Source: Epithemia pelagica
Lineage: Eukaryota > Bacillariophyta > Bacillariophyceae > Surirellales > Surirellaceae
Length of the DNA: 64,000 nucleotides
Assembly: GCA_946965045.2 (NCBI GenBank)
Contig: OX337228.1
Span: 5,952,001 to 6,016,000 of the forward strand
Direction: 5' to 3'
Each line of letters begins with the position of its first letter. Positions within the stretch are counted from its first letter, which is position 1. The position numbers were made by a program, and so were the translations under genes. The notes under the pieces are model-generated. The model saw only the letters and a list, made by a program, of their open reading frames with translations. It was not told where the DNA came from and did not search any database. Of this stretch, positions 19,443 to 31,618 are shown one piece after another.

Positions 19443-19641
19443 CGCATTGACGATCTCTTCCCTCTACATCAAAAAATCAAAAAGAAAAAATAATGTTGGT
19501 TGGAGGTTGGAGGACGGTGGGAGGACAGATAGAAACAAAGCTCATAACCTTTTGAAAGGTCGCGAAAAAGTCGCGCCTCACGCCTCTCACCTATGTCATC
19601 TATCGTAAAGTTAGAGAAGCAGCTTTAGATCCAAATGAACC

Positions 19642-22600
19642 ATGACCGAAGATACAACGCAAGGAGAGTTTGAGTGGTCGGCATATTACGATGACGAAGG
19701 GAAGTTGTATTACTACAACAGTAAGACAGAAGAAAGTTCGTGGGATCCTCCGGAAGAGGGATTCAACCCTCCAGAGGGCGCTGAGAATAGAGAGGATGAA
19801 GGAGGGACAACAGAGACGAACAATACGCAAGACGAAACCACAGAGAGCACAGCTTTGACCAAAGTCGAGGAAGGTGACACAAGCGCTGGTTCCACCGAAG
19901 CTGGTCCAAAATGGACCAAGCACACCGACGACGATGGATCCGAGTACTTCTTCAATTCAGAAACAGGCGCAACCCAGTGGGAAAAGCCTGCAGAAATGCC
20001 CTCCAGCGACCAACCATCGAATGGAGAGGAAAAGGAAAAGACCAAAGACAACCCTGATGAAGATGAGTCGAAACCACGCGAAGATGAAGAACTAGTGGCA
20101 GAATCTCAACTAGAAATTCCCTCATCATCAAATAAGGATGGGTCAAAATGGACTGTTCATACAGATGATGACAACACAGTTTACTACTACAACGAGGAGA
20201 CCGGGGAGACTCAATGGGAAAAACCCGACGGAGTTATTTTAGAGTCATCGACTACAGCGAATGATACAGATGCTGGAAACGATGCGAAAATGAAGATTGA
20301 AGAAAAATCTCAAGAAGAAACCTCCGAACCATCCAAAAAGGATGGACCAAAATGGACTGTTCACAAGGACGATGACAACGCGGTGTATTACTACAACGAA
20401 GAGACTGGAGAGACTCAATGGGAGAAGCCAGAGGGAGTGATCATTGAGCCATCCGCTGCATCCAATGAAGCAGATGCAGAGGACGATGTAAACATGAAAC
20501 CTGTTGAAGATTCACTGCGTGAAACTTCTCCACCATCCAAAAAAGATGGACCAAAATGGACTGTTCACACAGACGATGACAATGCCGTTTATTACTACAA
20601 CCAAGAGACTGGGGAGACTCAATGGGAAAAGCCGGAGGGAGTGATAATGGAGTCACCCGCTACAGGCGACGAAGCAGACATTGGAGGCGGTGAGAACGCC
20701 ATACCTGGAGATAAATCCAATGATAGAGGGGACGATTCACAAAATCAAGCGTTGAAAGAAAGTGGAGGAAAGTGGACTGTCCACAAAGATGATGAAGGGA
20801 CAACATATTACTACAATAATGAAACACAGGAAACACAATGGGAGAAGCCAGATGACCTATACGTAGCAGCCGATTATACATCGACAAATAAAGAAAGTGA
20901 ACGAAAGGACGGAGAACCTGAAGCGTCGCGGCCCGAAACGAGCGAGGGTAAATGGGTCCAGTACGAGGATGATGACGGAAGAGAGTACTACTACAACACA
21001 GAGACGGGAGAAACACAATGGGAAAGACCGGAGGACATGAACGATGGGACACGTGATGGCACTGCGGAAGTTGAAATGGGGGAAGGAAAGGAATCCATAG
21101 AGAAAGAGTCGCACATTGACAAGCCCGGAGAACCCACGAGTGAAGTTGAAACTACGACTGTTGAAGAAGCTATTCCTGAGGAGGAAGTTGTTGAGGAAAT
21201 TGATCCAGCTGTCCGTCAGCTTCAAGAAGCCGAAGCTTTCCTGAGTAAACCGGATTCAATCCTTGAACCGGACTGTTTCCCTAATGTGGCGATTGTGGCA
21301 AGCGATGGTGGGAATGCAAAACAGGCCATGACCGCCTTGGTCGACAATTATCAGGCACAAACAGCTGTCTGTGGACTACTCACGCGTTGGCTGTCAACGA
21401 TGAAATCGGCGTCTTCTACTAAAGAGACTTCACGAGAGACAACCAACGATGACATCCGAATGACTGCGCAAGATGTTATTAATCGAGTTGCCAAAGAACG
21501 GTTTACGAAGGACACTGGCGACAAAATCCTGAACCTGGGGAAGTCTCAAGCTGCTTTCTTGGGAGAGATGATGGATTCAAACAGATGGAGGAAACTACTT
21601 ATTGATTTGTCTGCCTCTCACAGTGATAGTGCTGTGCTGATGTATTGTCTTCGCACCATATCAAAGCGGGGACACCATCGCGAAATCGCGCGCAGAATCA
21701 ATCAATCAGACCATTTCGCAGTATTCCGCCAGATGATGCAGTCCGAACTTACTCAGATAGGAACGCTCGCAGTTTCTTCTGGGAGCGACGTCGAAACATC
21801 TATCGTAATGGAAGAGTTGAAGAATGATCTTCGACGGGCGTGCACTGCGACTAGCTACACATATTTGTACTCACTGGAAGTTCTGCGTGCTCTTGAACAA
21901 CGATCTAAACATGAAACCAGAGATGAAACTCTTCAATCAAGGCGAGCATTTCGGAAGTGGGAAGTTCTACGAGAGGACCTCGAGAATACAATGCAGGATC
22001 CTACTATATCGGCTAATTTTGCCGGGTCATCGCCTTTGTTCCGGAAACGTCGCTTAGATATTGCGTTGACGATGAATGAGCTCCATCAGCGTCAAAAGAG
22101 AAGATACACGCCCCCGAACTCTACGGTAAACCAAAGACAACGTTGGGACAACTTGGAAACGGCACTTCTTACCTTTCTTCGTCGGTATGCCACAGGAGTA
22201 CATATCGACGACTCAGTGCTAGATCCTCTGTTACCGTCCGACCTGGATTCGGAGGAAAGTAGCAAACTGATGGGAAGTCTCTTGATAAAACATCCCTTGT
22301 CGATCCGAGTCCTGTTGGGTTGTCTGTACAAACCAGGCGCATCCCGTGTGACATCAAATGTCCTCAAGAGTAAATGCGCACGCTTATTGGCGCTCTCTGT
22401 CGTTGCTGCTGAGGATGCGCTTGGCACCCCTCATTCGGGTGAGAAGTCGAACGAAGTGGCTGCTCACCGTTTGATACTCCAAGGTTGCAAGTTATGTGAA
22501 CAGTTAGAGTTGATGGTGTCTTTTCTTGTCAGTGATGGTTCTGCAAAAAGCGCAGTCCCTTCTCCTGGTCTCGTTTTGTGTAACTTAGCATTGAAGAGCG

Positions 22601-23196
22601 CGGTGGTTGCCAGTGGATCCATGATGTGGGCCAAAGAACTAACCAATGGTTCAGAGTACGCCGCCTCGGCATCGTTTCCTACTCTCTCGGTCAGCATCCT
22701 TTCTTTGGTTCGACGAATCGCCCTAGAGCAACCGTTTACTCGCAGGGATGCCTTAGCCGTCGCTATTGGCTTTACCAAGCATACCAACTCGGATGTTTCC
22801 TACCAAAAACTGAATGCAATCAAGGAACAAAGCATCAGGTTAATGCTTTGCCTAATGGCCAAAGGAGAATCATCCACGGTTCTGGCGGAATTCGCCCAAC
22901 GTCTCCAGCAGCAGCCCGAAATGGACGCAGCTCTTGTCCGGTATTTCGTTGCAGGTGTGCTGGAAATTGTCCGAGTACCCGTCTCGCTTGCGTTTGGGCG
23001 AGAATTTGCGCAGTTCCTCAAAGCGCCACGATGCGTGGATGCTGTTCGCTCGTCGTACTTTGGAGAACCGCACCAAACTCGGCTCTCTCTTCTGCTGAAA
23101 TCCTTCCATAAATTCTTTGAGAGCAGTGACGGAAAATCTATTGGAAGAGATAAAGCTTGGCTGGAATCCATTTTATCGACGTATGAAATAGAATAG
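19642..23196 (+). CDS. seven-WW-domain protein fused to NELF-C/D (TH1) domain
   Basis: 1184 residues, one exon. The first 480 residues contain seven WW domains, starting at FEWSAYYDDEG, PKWTKHTDDDG, SKWTVHTDDDN, PKWTVHKDDDN, PKWTVHTDDDN, GKWTVHKDDEG and GKWVQYEDDDG. Each has the central aromatic YYYN/YFFN block and, in six of seven, a WEKP/WERP end (WDPP in the first). Copies 3-5 are nearly identical, which points to recent internal duplication. From about residue 530 the sequence follows human NELFCD: LQEAEAFLSKPDSILEPDCF, TALVDNYQAQTAVCGLLTRW, LLGCLYKPGA and ALVRYFVAGVLEI. NELF-C/D is a subunit of the complex that pauses RNA polymerase II. WW domains of this type bind Pro-rich or phospho-Ser/Thr-Pro peptides. 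That the array docks to the polymerase II tail is inference. Confidence 0.82.
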   Translation: MTEDTTQGEFEWSAYYDDEGKLYYYNSKTEESSWDPPEEGFNPPEGAENREDEGGTTETNNTQDETTESTALTKVEEGDTSAGSTEAGPKWTKHTDDDGSEYFFNSETGATQWEKPAEMPSSDQPSNGEEKEKTKDNPDEDESKPREDEELVAESQLEIPSSSNKDGSKWTVHTDDDNTVYYYNEETGETQWEKPDGVILESSTTANDTDAGNDAKMKIEEKSQEETSEPSKKDGPKWTVHKDDDNAVYYYNEETGETQWEKPEGVIIEPSAASNEADAEDDVNMKPVEDSLRETSPPSKKDGPKWTVHTDDDNAVYYYNQETGETQWEKPEGVIMESPATGDEADIGGGENAIPGDKSNDRGDDSQNQALKESGGKWTVHKDDEGTTYYYNNETQETQWEKPDDLYVAADYTSTNKESERKDGEPEASRPETSEGKWVQYEDDDGREYYYNTETGETQWERPEDMNDGTRDGTAEVEMGEGKESIEKESHIDKPGEPTSEVETTTVEEAIPEEEVVEEIDPAVRQLQEAEAFLSKPDSILEPDCFPNVAIVASDGGNAKQAMTALVDNYQAQTAVCGLLTRWLSTMKSASSTKETSRETTNDDIRMTAQDVINRVAKERFTKDTGDKILNLGKSQAAFLGEMMDSNRWRKLLIDLSASHSDSAVLMYCLRTISKRGHHREIARRINQSDHFAVFRQMMQSELTQIGTLAVSSGSDVETSIVMEELKNDLRRACTATSYTYLYSLEVLRALEQRSKHETRDETLQSRRAFRKWEVLREDLENTMQDPTISANFAGSSPLFRKRRLDIALTMNELHQRQKRRYTPPNSTVNQRQRWDNLETALLTFLRRYATGVHIDDSVLDPLLPSDLDSEESSKLMGSLLIKHPLSIRVLLGCLYKPGASRVTSNVLKSKCARLLALSVVAAEDALGTPHSGEKSNEVAAHRLILQGCKLCEQLELMVSFLVSDGSAKSAVPSPGLVLCNLALKSAVVASGSMMWAKELTNGSEYAASASFPTLSVSILSLVRRIALEQPFTRRDALAVAIGFTKHTNSDVSYQKLNAIKEQSIRLMLCLMAKGESSTVLAEFAQRLQQQPEMDAALVRYFVAGVLEIVRVPVSLAFGREFAQFLKAPRCVDAVRSSYFGEPHQTRLSLLLKSFHKFFESSDGKSIGRDKAWLESILSTYEIE

Positions 23197-24090
23197 ACGG
23201 GGGGCATTATCATGGATTTACGATCTTTCTTTTTTGGATCAATCTTCGATGTTTTATTGTATTATGAAGAGAGTTGGATCGCTCCTTGATGAAGAATTCA
23301 AACCATAGTTTCGCAGTTCACACAGCGATCATAGAATTATCGCAACTCTGTGTTGACGTTGACTATAGGGTTCGCAGCATTTCGTGAGTGTCAAGTCTAA
23401 TTGAGCTCGAGGGGAATTTGTTATAATCCTCATCCGGTTAAACAGATGCATCCATTCCGAATGGGTCAACGTAAAACGTACACATCAAAAGGCAAGGCCA
23501 TTGATGCAGATGATGATTCACACGCAAAGTTTTGGGACTTTTCCACAGGGACGCAATGAAAGAAAAATATGAGAAATGAAGGGGATTTCGAGGGTCGGCG
23601 CACGTTCGTCAGGGGGTGACATACAGACAGACCATCTGTTGTTATAACGGTTAACAGAGTCTTACGTATGCGTCGTTTTCTTTCGACTTCAACGGCTCGA
23701 TTTTCTTCGTCGCTGTCCGGCGTTTTCCTCCTTTCTTTTTGAAAAATTAATCGTTCGCGCGTGCAGTGGCTCCGGACGACATACACCCACCATTCTCGTG
23801 TGACTATCGGGTCACTTGCTCTTTTGTTTGCTGCATGTACAGCGCGAGACGCACGACACGCAAGACCAGCTCTGGGGTCGTCGTTGTTCCCCGAAATCTT
23901 CCCTTGAGACTCAACAACGAGAAGAGAAAGGACAATAAGATCAAGGGCGAAGGTCAGCACAAGAGGCAAAACTAGGATTGAAGTATCGTATCATTCGATT
24001 CGGAATAATTGCAGAGCTGCTGTGTTTGTCCAGCGGCGGCTTGCTCGTAGTCTCAAAGTGTAATAGCCAAGGCGGAACGAAAAGAGAACA
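23197..24090. other. intergenic, no gene recognised
   Basis: An 894-bp gap before the flippase start. A 167-codon minus-strand frame (23466-23969) begins only with TTG and has no ATG until near its end, so I do not call it. The plus strand upstream of 24091 should hold the flippase promoter. Confidence 0.45.
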
Positions 24091-27000
24091 ATGGCCGACA
24101 GTAGCAACAAACAAGGTTCCGAGGTCAAGAAAGAGCCCGACCGTATTCTTCTTCCTGGGAAACCTGACCTCGAACGATGTGACAACCGTGTCGTTTCCGC
24201 TCGTTACACAGCCTACAACTTTGTCCCGGTGGTAAGTTTCCATCCGGCCCTGCTGTCACTCTGTCCGAACCCGAAATTGCCTCACTCTGAATGGTTCCGT
24301 CTGCAATACAGGCAACGTTGGAACAATTTCGTCGATTTGCCAACATGTACTTTCTTACTGTCGGAATTATCATGGCAATTGGCTACTACAATCCAGGTCT
24401 CTATGAATCGGCCATTTCGCCGTGGACGACATTAGGCCCCCTTGCTGTAGTTATTGCGTTCTCCCTGTTGGTGGAAGGAAATGCTGACTACAAACGGCAT
24501 GTTAACGATCGAGAAACAAACGAGGCGCCTTGTGTTATTTTGACAAGGACCGACGAATTGGATGAAGAGACATGCGAACGAGACAATGAAATCCTCAAAG
24601 GTCGCGACGTCAAAGTCAATATTAACAAGGCCTTTTACAATACCCAAAAGAGCAACGTTCAATCTAACAGCAGTCAACAGAGTGCCAGTGCCATTAATGT
24701 GCACATTGCATTTGAGAAAGTGAGACGTGCAAACATTCGTCAGGGACATTTCGTGCTTGTGAAAAATCGGGAAATGGTTCCGGCCGACATGGTCCTCTTG
24801 GCTTCCTCCGCGGATGGAGGGAGTGCCTACATTGAAACCAGCTCCATTGATGGGGAGACCAACCTTAAATTGAGAAACAGTCCAAGGCTACCAAAAGGGG
24901 TCATGGCGGCTCTTCGGCGAGGATCCGAGTTTCCACCGACAGACCTGCCGGCGGTGCAAGAAGAGAACGAGGAACCAGACGAATCCAAGCCACATACAGA
25001 GAGTATTGGTGATGCAGTCAAGCGTATCACCCGATTTTCTTACCTAGGCCGTCCAGATGCGGAATCTGTTTTGGATCATCCTCTGTACAAACGTGAAAAT
25101 CCCTCTCCCGCCGTCGAAGCTGATCAACAACGACCAGGGTTTATGAATGGCTTGGAGACATCCTTCCGTGGCTTCATGGCAAATGTAGGCGAACTCACCC
25201 AGCAACATCCCTCTTCTCCGAACAAAAGAGAAGGCGAGGTAAATGATGGTCGGTACATTGCAGCTTTGACTACCGAGCCTCCCAATCCAAGTGTTCATAC
25301 CTTCCAGGGCAAGCTTACTCTTCCTCCCTTTGATCAATCCGGAAATGTGTTTGATCTTCCTCTGGATGCTGAAAACGTTTTGCTTCGTGGAGCAGTCCTG
25401 CGCAATACAGAATGGGCCCTTGGGGTGGCTTTTTTTACCGGAACGGATACCAAATTGGTGCAAAACTCGTTCAAGACTCCTTCCAAATTCAGCCAGTTGG
25501 ACCGATTGATGAACAAGACGGTGTTGGCCATTTTGGTTGTGATGATCTCTATCATTTCCTACTTGGCCACTGCTGCCGTTATTTCAAACGAAGATCAGTT
25601 TGATGATTTGTGGTATGCGGGCTTCAACACCAATACAACGGAACCCTGGCCATACCTGGACCATCTCGACCCTCCCGAATGGGAAACGTCACCACGGAAT
25701 TGGATCCAATTTTTCTTGCTCTATGTTACACTCTTGACAAATTTCATCCCTCTCAGTTTGTACGTCACAGTGGAGTTTGTCACATTCTGTATGTTGGCCT
25801 TTGTATACGTTGATTTGGATATGTACGACGACACGAGCAATACACGAGCGGTGGCGCGAAGTACGATTGTGACGGACTTGGGACAAATCCAATACATTTT
25901 CAGTGACAAGACGGGTACCCTCACGCAGAATGTTATGCGCTTCAAGCGATGCTCTGTAGATGGTATGGCCTTTGGGGCACCTATTCAAAAATCAAGGCCC
26001 CAGGACGATGATGATGAGGAGGAAGAACCCATGCCGTTTCACCCTCTTCGACATTTGCTCGTTGGTAAGCTGAAGGAACCTTCCAGTGACATGATGACCA
26101 AGGGTGCTACGTCTTCGGATGGTTTTGAACTCGTCAAGGTCGCAGGCGAGAAATTAACCTTCAATGCCGAAATGTTTCTTCGCGTCATGTGCCTTTGTCA
26201 CACGGTTGTCGTGGAGAAGGACCTTGACCAGAAAAAAGGAATTGGGGGATCCGAAACAGAATCATCAAAGTCCGATTCGAAGAGAAAGGGACTATTTGGT
26301 GGAAGAAGGACCCGAAGGAAAGGCAGCGACGATACTTCATCCGTTCAGTCCGGTCCACTGAAGAGCTCTCTCGGGGAAGATAAATCAAGTCGTGTGGAGG
26401 ATAAGAATGGAACGAATCATGTCTCACTGAGTGTCGCTGGAAGTTCTGTTGTGGATGAACCACGTAAATCACCGGATGGTGCACCATACGGGTTTGCCTA
26501 CCAAGCGGAATCTCCTGACGAAGGGGCATTGGTGTCAGCGGCAAGTAGCATTTTTGGGTACCAGGTTATTCGAAAAGATTCTCAGGGTATCACTCTTCGA
26601 GTTGGAAAGCCATCGCATTTTGACGACGAGCATGTTTGCGACGGCCTCAAAAATGGAACACTTTCGTTGAAAAAATTGGCTGCGGACTCCGCATTTGAGC
26701 TCCCATCCGATGGGGTTGGATCGTCTGTTGATGCCTCGGGCACATCCGCAGAACGTGAAGAGACATGGGCTATTCTTGCTGTGAACAAATTCGATTCTGA
26801 CCGGAAAAGAATGTCAATCTTGCTTCGTTCACCTCCGGAGCTGGGAAATTTACCAATATTGTTCTGCAAAGGCGCGGACTCTTCCATGTTGGATCCTTCC
26901 GTTTGTTCTAATTCAAAGAAAATTGAGGATGGAAACATTGGATCAATTGGTACAGAGCAACTGTCGTCAGATGATGGTGAATACGATGAGTGGGAATTAA

Positions 27001-29462
27001 CGCAGATGCTTGGCCTTCAGGCACATCTCGGAGATTTCGCTTCTGAGGGCTTGCGGACTTTGGTTCTGGGTCTCCGTATACTGACAGAGGATGAGTGCCA
27101 ACAGTGGCTTGAGCAATACAAGGCTGCATCTGTAGCCCTAACAGATCGTGCGCGTCTATTGACGGAAGCGGCTGTTGCTATTGAAAGTAATCTTCACATT
27201 GCAGGAGCAACGGCTATTGAAGATAAATTGCAAAAAGGTGTACCAGAAACAATTGCCACGCTCGAGAAAGCCGGTATCAAGCTATGGGTTCTTACGGGTG
27301 ATAAACGAGAAACGGCTGTGGAGATTGGGTACTCGACTCATGTTCTTACCCCTAAAATGCATGTTACCGAAGTCTCTGCAGACAACGGGCAATTGCACGT
27401 TCGCACACAAATGTCCATGGAGTTTATAAGCCTCGTGAAGAGAGGGCGCCTTCCTGATTATCAAAAAGTAAAAGTATCGGACAATAAATCGTGGTCCTGT
27501 TCCAGTACTATGTACGATATCAAGTTTTCATTGGGCAAATGTTTGAGAAGCTTCAGACGCATGATGGCCAGGCTTTTGGCTGCCTGCTTTTCTTCAATAG
27601 GATTGAATGAACGAGCTGAACGCAAGCGATCCAGAGCATCCAAAAGTTTGGAAGAGGAGCAACATAGGCTCAAAGATGTCGAACGTCGGCGAAATGTACG
27701 TTTACGTGCGGAAGAAATAATTAAGACGTGGCTGGAATCCGACGAAGGAAAAGCGCAAAGGCGTGGGCGCAAAGGCGACGATGAACTTTCCATGGTGACG
27801 GACGAAACACCGGATGTATTTCGCAAAGCTTCATCGGCTAAGTCTCTTTTGAGTGATATGAGGGAATCTGGTCGGCTTTCGCACGCCGCTCTACGTGAAG
27901 TGTCGTTAGCTCAACTGACTGCCCAACAGAGTGGCCAAGGGGGCGAAGGCCCGCTGGTTGACGAAGACGCTCTGTCAATGATTAGTTTCGTTCCTGGTAA
28001 CAAGGATGATCTTGGAGGGTACTTCGACAAAAGGAAAAGGACGCTTCTTGAACGTACGTTTGCCATTGATCGCGATGTTCGAAAAGGAAAGCTCCGCAAG
28101 CATGTCAAACCTGAGAAATTGGAATCCCTGAATAATCAAACGGACGATCAAGCCGATACGGGTCCTCGGGCCCTAGTTATCGAAGGTGCAGCCCTAAAAC
28201 ACATTCTGGGTGACCCCGAACTTGAGGAAATGTTGTTCACTGTTGCTGAGACGTGTGAGGCAGTTATTGCTTGCCGAGTAAGCCCCAAGCAGAAAGCACT
28301 TCTCGTCAACTTGGTCCGGCAGAATGTGAGCCCCACTCCTATTACCTTGGCCATTGGTGATGGTGCGAATGACGTTGGAATGATTCAGGAGGCACATGTT
28401 GGAGTCGGAATTTCAGGAAAAGAAGGGAAACAGGCTGTAAATGCATCCGATTTTGCGATTGCTCAGTTCCGTTTCCTAAGGGATCTAGTTCTCGTCCATG
28501 GTAGATGGGATTTCTTCCGTCTCAGCACTGTTGTTCTTTTTTCGTTTTACAAGAACGCAATTCTAGCAGGAATGTTGGTTACGTTTTCATCCCGCACTGT
28601 CTACAGCGGTACTCCTCTCTATGACGAATGGTTGATTGCGATGGTAAATTTTGTTGCGGGGATTCCAATCATTATGACAGGTCTGTTCGATCGATGCTTG
28701 GGCAAAGATTATGTCAGGAGGAACCCCGAGGTCTACAAAGCAACACGAGAAAACGAACTTATTACCTCCAGAACGCTGCTTCGATGGATTTCTATGGTTT
28801 TTATCCACCTTTTTACTCTATATTATTTCACTGTACCAGCTCAGGCAAATGGCGGTGGCATGACAAGTGCCTTTGTTGGATTGATGCGGAATGAACCAGA
28901 TGACGAACCAGGGAATGGAGAAGGTGGTGACCTTAAGAGTGGAGGAACGGTGACATACAGTTGCATGATCATTCTCCTCGCATACAAAGTTCTGTACGAA
29001 ACAAAATCTCTCATTCATGGGAAATGGCCTGCCTTTACCTGCAGGAAGGGTGTCGGTGAAGGGTTTTTTAGTCGTCTTGCGTACACTTGGGTTGGTGTTA
29101 CCTATCTTTCAATTGGGTTCTACTTGTTGGCCATAGCGATCTACCAACTATGTGGAAGGGTGTTTGTAAGCAGCCTTTCCAGTTTTGTGGACGTAGCCAA
29201 CCATGTTCTGGGTACAAGATCCTTGAGCTGGATGCTGATTGCATTTGTTCCAGTTTTTGGGATGGTGTTCGACGTCTGTTTGAAGGTGTTCTCCAATATG
29301 TTCTACCCAACTCAAACCCAAATCCATATGGAAATTGAATCCAAGGAAATTGCCGCACATCGAAAGCAGGGCAAACAAGAGCAACGACCTTCATCTTCAA
29401 ACCATCCATCGTCGGAAAAGAAGGAAAACCATAACGGTTTGGGTGATCATGTGGAGCTGTAA
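24091..29462 (+). CDS. P4-ATPase phospholipid flippase
   Basis: Exons are 24091-24231 and 24312-29462, about 1763 residues. The first exon is needed: it gives NRVVSARYTAYNFVPV, which runs on into ATLEQFRRFANMYFLTVG, the P4 N-terminal signature. Other motifs are the actuator SSIDGETNLKLR, phosphorylation SDKTGTLTQN (Asp near residue 579), SPDEGALVSAA, LWVLTGDKRETAVEIGYS and the hinge GDGANDVGMIQEAHVGVGI. About ten membrane helices are expected, two near the start, two before the phosphorylation site and six at the end. The protein is longer than typical 1100-1300-residue flippases because of disordered inserts after DGET, after the phosphorylation site and between TGD and GDGAND. The enzyme moves aminophospholipids to the cytosolic leaflet and normally needs a CDC50 partner, which is not in this window. 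Confidence 0.93.
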
Positions 29463-29582
29463 GTATCATCTTGCTTTGCATACGAACCGCTTCCCCCTAT
29501 TCATAGGAAGAATATTTGAATATAAGTAGGAAACAGTTAAACTCTCAGGTTGTATAGTCTGTCATTATAAGAAACGTTGAAC

Positions 29583-31335
29583 CTAGTTTTCTGGCCCTCT
29601 CTTGGTTTTTCCTCGAGCACGTTCCTTGGATCTACGGACGCCACTTTGTCGTGGGCCGGTTGCCGCACTGGGTTGTGCTACTTCACTGGTTGGAGCAGCT
29701 TTTACACTCACTGTCTCTTTCACTGGAACGGATGGAACCACAGCCTCAACGTGTGTCTCAACGACAGCCTGTAGAAAAGAAGGAAATCTTGTTGTTAGTC
29801 GCCATCCTTCGGTAGAAGCATCTCAACACACAAGTACGTACCTTAGTTGCCAGGCCCTTTTCAATTGCCTGCGATGTTGCCTCAGCCAGTCTACGGACCA
29901 GGACATCTTCACCCGGAAGGGGTGTTTTGCTGATTTCACCAAAGCCTTGACTCGCGTCACCCGGACCTCTTACAGCAATGACACTATCCTCTGTAACTTG
30001 AATGGTCATTTTTCCAACCACGGCAGATTCGAAATTCACAAGTTGCTGCCAAATAATGTCCAACGTGTCTTCGCTGGGCTGCGTCACATAAACGGGACGC
30101 CCTCCCACGCGGATGGAAGCGATTTCAAATGTGCGAAGAATGGTTGGAGCCCACTTTGTTGCCAACCAATCGGCCAATCGAGGAACATTGGGAACATTTC
30201 CAAACGAAGCAGAGAACAACTGTGCACCTTTTCCAGACGACAGCATCTCTTGAACGCGAGAAAACTCTTCATTCCATACAACAGAAGTGACAGGGTCTTT
30301 GCCCCGTTGGGACGACAAACTAACATCCAATCCTGGTTGGACAGGAACTTTCTCTAGGGCCATAAGAACCGCAGCCTCACCAACTGCATGACGTGAAGAC
30401 CTTGTTGTTTCCCCCGACAACATAACATTACCCGATACCGACAGGGTGGGATCCATTCGTACGCTTCGTGTAAGATATTCCTCACAAAGCTCGGGGAACT
30501 TCTTTGGACCTCCAACGAATGGCGAAAAATCGGGGGACGACTCTGGGGATCCAAACAACTGTCCATGTCGGAGAAAGACACTGCTTCCTCCTACGTCACT
30601 TGCTCCAGTGGCTATCGCCTCCGCCAGGGTCGCAGGAATCTCAACCTTGTCTCCGCCAAAGATGTTTCCCACCATGCGCTTTATGGAATCTCCAGAATCG
30701 TCTTCTTCCGAAAGAACAGTAGGCTCGTCTGCCGACAATACAGCAAGCCTCAGCCCTTTAATCGACTTGGCCGCTTCTTTGGAAGCAACTTTGATGGCAT
30801 TTTTCCATGCGACTTGAAGCTGTTCTTCTTCTGGAGTTTGCTTTTTGCGCTTGGTGGGGGTAGCAACATCGTAGGTACAAATGAGTCCACCAGCATTTCG
30901 ACTCCAGCTTTCCACGGCAGAAATGGCAGATCCTTGCTCATCCTTTCGAAGCAAGACACTGGAAGCATCCGATTTTGCAATCTCCACCTTCCCGCCAGCC
31001 GCGTCGATATCATCCAAGGCTTGCTTGGAAAGAACCAGTTGATCTTGAGCGCCCTCAAGTCCCTCGGGTTGAGAGATCACAAGCCACTTGACTGTGACGC
31101 CCATTGAAGCTGCATTGACGGCCGCAACTTGCCCGATACCTCCAGGAGGCGACACCACGACGAGGGACAATTCCCCATTGTCCCCATTGGCTGCCAACAG
31201 TGGTCCGGATCGACGGGATGGAGCCAAAGTCCGTTGTGCAATCGGGTCAAGCAAACTGAAACAGTCACACTGTATTGACGATAGCAATACAAAGAGGCCT
31301 GTCAGCCATATTCTGTCTGATCTTGCAGTCTTCAT
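29583..31335 (-). CDS. plastid-type protein with NAD(P)-binding-like fold
   Basis: Two exons, 31335-29842 and 29768-29583, about 559 residues. The start at 31335 is the first ATG; an earlier TTG is out of question. The N-terminus is a signal peptide (ARSDRIWLTGLFVLLSSIQC) followed by CDCFSLLDPIAQRTL, where a Phe after the cleavage site suits diatom plastid import. A Rossmann-like segment LVVVSPPGGIGQVAAVNAA follows near residue 60. No catalytic triad is obvious. The short last exon (ending KERARGKTKRGPEN) is joined by a GTACGT donor and a TTCTACAG acceptor; ignoring the intron gives a spurious tail ending STGCR. Function is unknown. It is convergent with the flippase, 120 bp apart. Confidence 0.72.
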
Positions 31336-31618
31336 CACGCTGTATAATATTACGGTCAACAGTCGAGTAACAACACAATTTCAACTCTCAACATCAACTC
31401 TGGATAGATCCTTCGTGGTCAAAGAAGGGAAGATCGGAATGGGAAAAGTGACGGGGAGGAGGTATGACGTCATCGATAGAAGACGGGCATCAGCGATTCA
31501 TCCGGCGACAGACAGGCGATCCCCGCGCGTTTTTATGGCCCCCTCCCCCATGATGGCCCCCAAAACGAAGATTTAATGGGTGGTGATTGGTGATGGATGG
31601 AAAAGAAAAGATGCGACA

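Noticed and set aside
23466-23969. 167-codon minus-strand frame with a hydrophobic start
   Set aside because: The start is TTG, not ATG, and the only ATG is near the end; no family resemblance.
29602-30357. 251-codon plus-strand frame
   Set aside because: Antisense to the plastid Rossmann gene, whose frame, intron and extra exon are coherent.
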